A DNA stretch of 7,584 nt from Prevotella sp. UBA4268 (GTDB taxonomy: Bacteria; Bacteroidota; Bacteroidia; Bacteroidales; Bacteroidaceae), in the NCBI GenBank assembly GCA_002395135.1, contig DGWC01000090.1:1-7584 (forward strand). The letters run 5' to 3'. A model generated the notes under the pieces. The model ran no database searches, had not been told where the DNA came from, and worked only from the letters and a program-made list of their open reading frames with translations. A program made the translations under genes and the position numbers. This document shows positions 6,264 to 7,584 of the stretch, one piece after another (within the stretch, counting starts at the first letter, position 1; the number at the start of each line of letters is the position of its first letter).

Positions 6264-7584
6264 TTACGACAATTCGAGTTCCATAATACTCTGCAATTTT
6301 CCGATTGCAGAGTTTTTTTGCATCATTTCCATGAACAGTTCGCGCTTGGTAAGCACTTTCTTTACCTCGTCTTTTTGGGCAACACGCAGTTGCAAATCAA
6401 TATCGCTGTTGTGAAGATCGCGCGCCAGAGTGTTGCGGATTCGCATCTTGATGCCCGACATCTGTCCCAGCAGTATCTCGTTGTCGACAACGACCTCGAT
6501 CTGCGGGAACTCCTTAATCACGGGCTGCATGTTTTTCATGCGCGCTGACATGCCGGCCATATTCTGCGGCATACGGCTACACATGGCCATCCACTGTCTG
6601 CGCAACATGATTTCATCAAACGACTGGTGCTCATCGTTGTCCAACTTCTTCTCGTCCGCATGGAATTGCATCTGACCAGTTTCATTCCTGATCTTCTTGA
6701 AATTCATGCCGATGGATGAGATTTTGAGAGACGGTTTGACTGACGGTTTGACTGTCTTGCGTTCAGCGACCACCTGCTGAGCCGCTTTGGGTTGAACGCT
6801 CTGATGAATGCTCTTGAACAGGGTTTTCAATCGTTTAGGGCTGCGCCCCGCGACGGGAGTCTCTTCTTCCTGGGTGATTTGCGCCACTTGTATCAGCGTC
6901 AGTTCCACCAACAGCCGCTTGTTGCTGCTTTGGCGGTAGTTGATGTCGCAATCGTTCATGATTTTCAAAGCCTGATGCAAGAATTGCGGCTTACATCTCT
7001 GCGCCTGATCCTTGAACTTCTCCATCTGCCGCTGGCTCACCTCCAGCAAAGGAAGCGTCAGCGGGTCTTTTGCCATCATCACATTGCGCACATGAGCAGC
7101 CAGTCCGCTGATGAGATGTCCGCCATCGAATCCCTTGTTGATTACATTATTGAGGAGCACCATCACCTCTGCCACTTTGTTTTGCAGCGAAAGATCGATG
7201 ATGTTAAAATAGTTCTCGCTGTCGAGCACGTTCAAGTCCTCAATCACTTTTTCGTAAGTGATATTCCCCTGGCAGAACGATACGGCCTGGTCGAAGATGG
7301 ACAAGGCATCGCGCATGCCGCCATCGGCTTTCTCGGCAATCACGTTCAGCGCATCCTCCTCGTAGGAAACGCCTTCCTTTTCAGCCACCATCTTCAAATG
7401 ATTCACGATGTTGGCAACGGTCATGCGCTCGAAGTCGTAGATCTGGCAACGGCTGATGATGGTGGGGAGAATCTTGTGTTTCTCGGTGGTGGCAAGGATA
7501 AAGATGACATGAGCGGGCGGTTCTTCCAGCGTTTTCAGGAAGGCATTGAAGGCAGCCGTTGACAGCATGTGCACCTCGTCGATG
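6264..7584 (-). CDS. dnaX: DNA polymerase III subunit gamma/tau, 5' end beyond the window
   Basis: DnaX is the ATPase of the clamp-loader complex; it loads the sliding clamp and holds replicative polymerase at the fork. The visible 440 residues begin inside the AAA+ domain, with the Walker B motif IDEVHML at 7563-7583. The conserved FNAFLKTLEEPP and IFILATTE segments follow, and then the sensor/arginine-finger motif SRC (complement at 7446-7454). Helical clamp-loader domains II and III run to about 6890. A variable linker and a Bacteroidales-style C-terminal region follow. The Walker A loop and zinc-binding cysteines, expected in the first ~125 residues, lie beyond position 7584. The linker contains a KPSVKPS repeat from a 12-base tandem duplication at 6730-6753. 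A GTG inside the Walker B motif at 7572-7574 is not the real start, because the frame continues open to the edge. Confidence 0.96.
   Translation of the reverse strand, partial: IDEVHMLSTAAFNAFLKTLEEPPAHVIFILATTEKHKILPTIISRCQIYDFERMTVANIVNHLKMVAEKEGVSYEEDALNVIAEKADGGMRDALSIFDQAVSFCQGNITYEKVIEDLNVLDSENYFNIIDLSLQNKVAEVMVLLNNVINKGFDGGHLISGLAAHVRNVMMAKDPLTLPLLEVSQRQMEKFKDQAQRCKPQFLHQALKIMNDCDINYRQSSNKRLLVELTLIQVAQITQEEETPVAGRSPKRLKTLFKSIHQSVQPKAAQQVVAERKTVKPSVKPSLKISSIGMNFKKIRNETGQMQFHADEKKLDNDEHQSFDEIMLRRQWMAMCSRMPQNMAGMSARMKNMQPVIKEFPQIEVVVDNEILLGQMSGIKMRIRNTLARDLHNSDIDLQLRVAQKDEVKKVLTKRELFMEMMQKNSAIGKLQSIMELELS
6288..6319 (+). terminator. Intrinsic terminator of asnA, located within the dnaX coding sequence
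   Basis: ACTCTGCAAT (6288-6297) and ATTGCAGAGT (6304-6313) form a perfect 10-bp stem with a 6-base loop, followed on the plus strand by seven T residues at 6313-6319. It lies 26 bases past the asnA stop codon, a classic terminator position. The same bases encode residues near the C-terminus of DnaX on the opposite strand. On the minus strand the stem lacks a T-run after it, so it should act mainly on asnA transcripts. Confidence 0.8.
6730..6753. repeat. 12-bp perfect tandem duplication within dnaX
   Basis: GACGGTTTGACT occurs twice without a gap (6730-6741 and 6742-6753). In dnaX, read on the other strand, it encodes a VKPS-type repeat in the flexible linker between the clamp-loader domains and the C-terminal region. 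It keeps the reading frame and probably reflects replication slippage in a weakly constrained region. Confidence 0.85.

Noticed and set aside
6313..6319. Run of seven A residues in the dnaX mRNA next to a hairpin, suggestive of a gamma/tau programmed frameshift
   Set aside because: It is only about 17 codons from the C-terminus, so a shift would not yield a gamma-sized product, and the hairpin abuts the run without the usual spacer. The asnA terminator explains it better.
6792..7562. 256-codon plus-strand open frame opposite dnaX
   Set aside because: dnaX matches its family throughout on the minus strand; the opposite frame is a by-product of codon bias.

Overview
The window looks like chromosomal DNA from a Bacteroidales member, most likely a Prevotella-type organism. 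Three things point there. Promoter-like sites match the Bacteroidetes consensus (TTTG, about 19-22 bases, TAnnTTTG), with a near-perfect copy upstream of the tRNA gene and a looser one upstream of asnA. Start codons lack clear Shine-Dalgarno sequences. The AsnA, DnaX and WYL-type regulator sequences resemble Bacteroidales versions as recalled from family knowledge; no database search was run.

Positions 1-3835 hold a compact plus-strand operon. It encodes a membrane-anchored SpoIIE-type phosphatase fused to an RsbW-like kinase domain, an SLC13/DASS-type permease carrying two TrkA-C (RCK_C) domains, and a stand-alone STAS protein of the RsbV/SpoIIAA type. The gaps are 21 and 6 bases, and a perfect 13-bp hairpin follows the last gene. 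Kinase, phosphatase and STAS substrate are all parts of a partner-switching module, and a transporter sits in the middle of them. Bacteroidetes are not known to use sigma-B/sigma-F type factors, so the module may control the permease or some other non-sigma target. This is the most interesting part of the window.

Positions about 3836-4788 are a patchwork of decayed mobile DNA. First comes the N-terminal helix-turn-helix part of a WYL-type regulator with its WYL domain missing. It is followed by the first half of an IS982-family transposase, cut after its first catalytic Asp. Next is an ~80-base segment with GGGTCA repeated at an exact 24-base period, resembling the end of an IS21-like element. 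The patchwork stops beside the 3' end of a minus-strand tRNA-Arg (anticodon CCG).

Positions 4789-7584 are housekeeping. They contain tRNA-Arg with its own promoter, about 310 bases of largely featureless intergenic DNA, asnA (ammonia-dependent asparagine synthetase) with a promoter, and the convergent dnaX (DNA polymerase III gamma/tau), which runs off the right edge. asnA and dnaX stop codons are two bases apart, and the apparent asnA terminator lies inside the last codons of dnaX.
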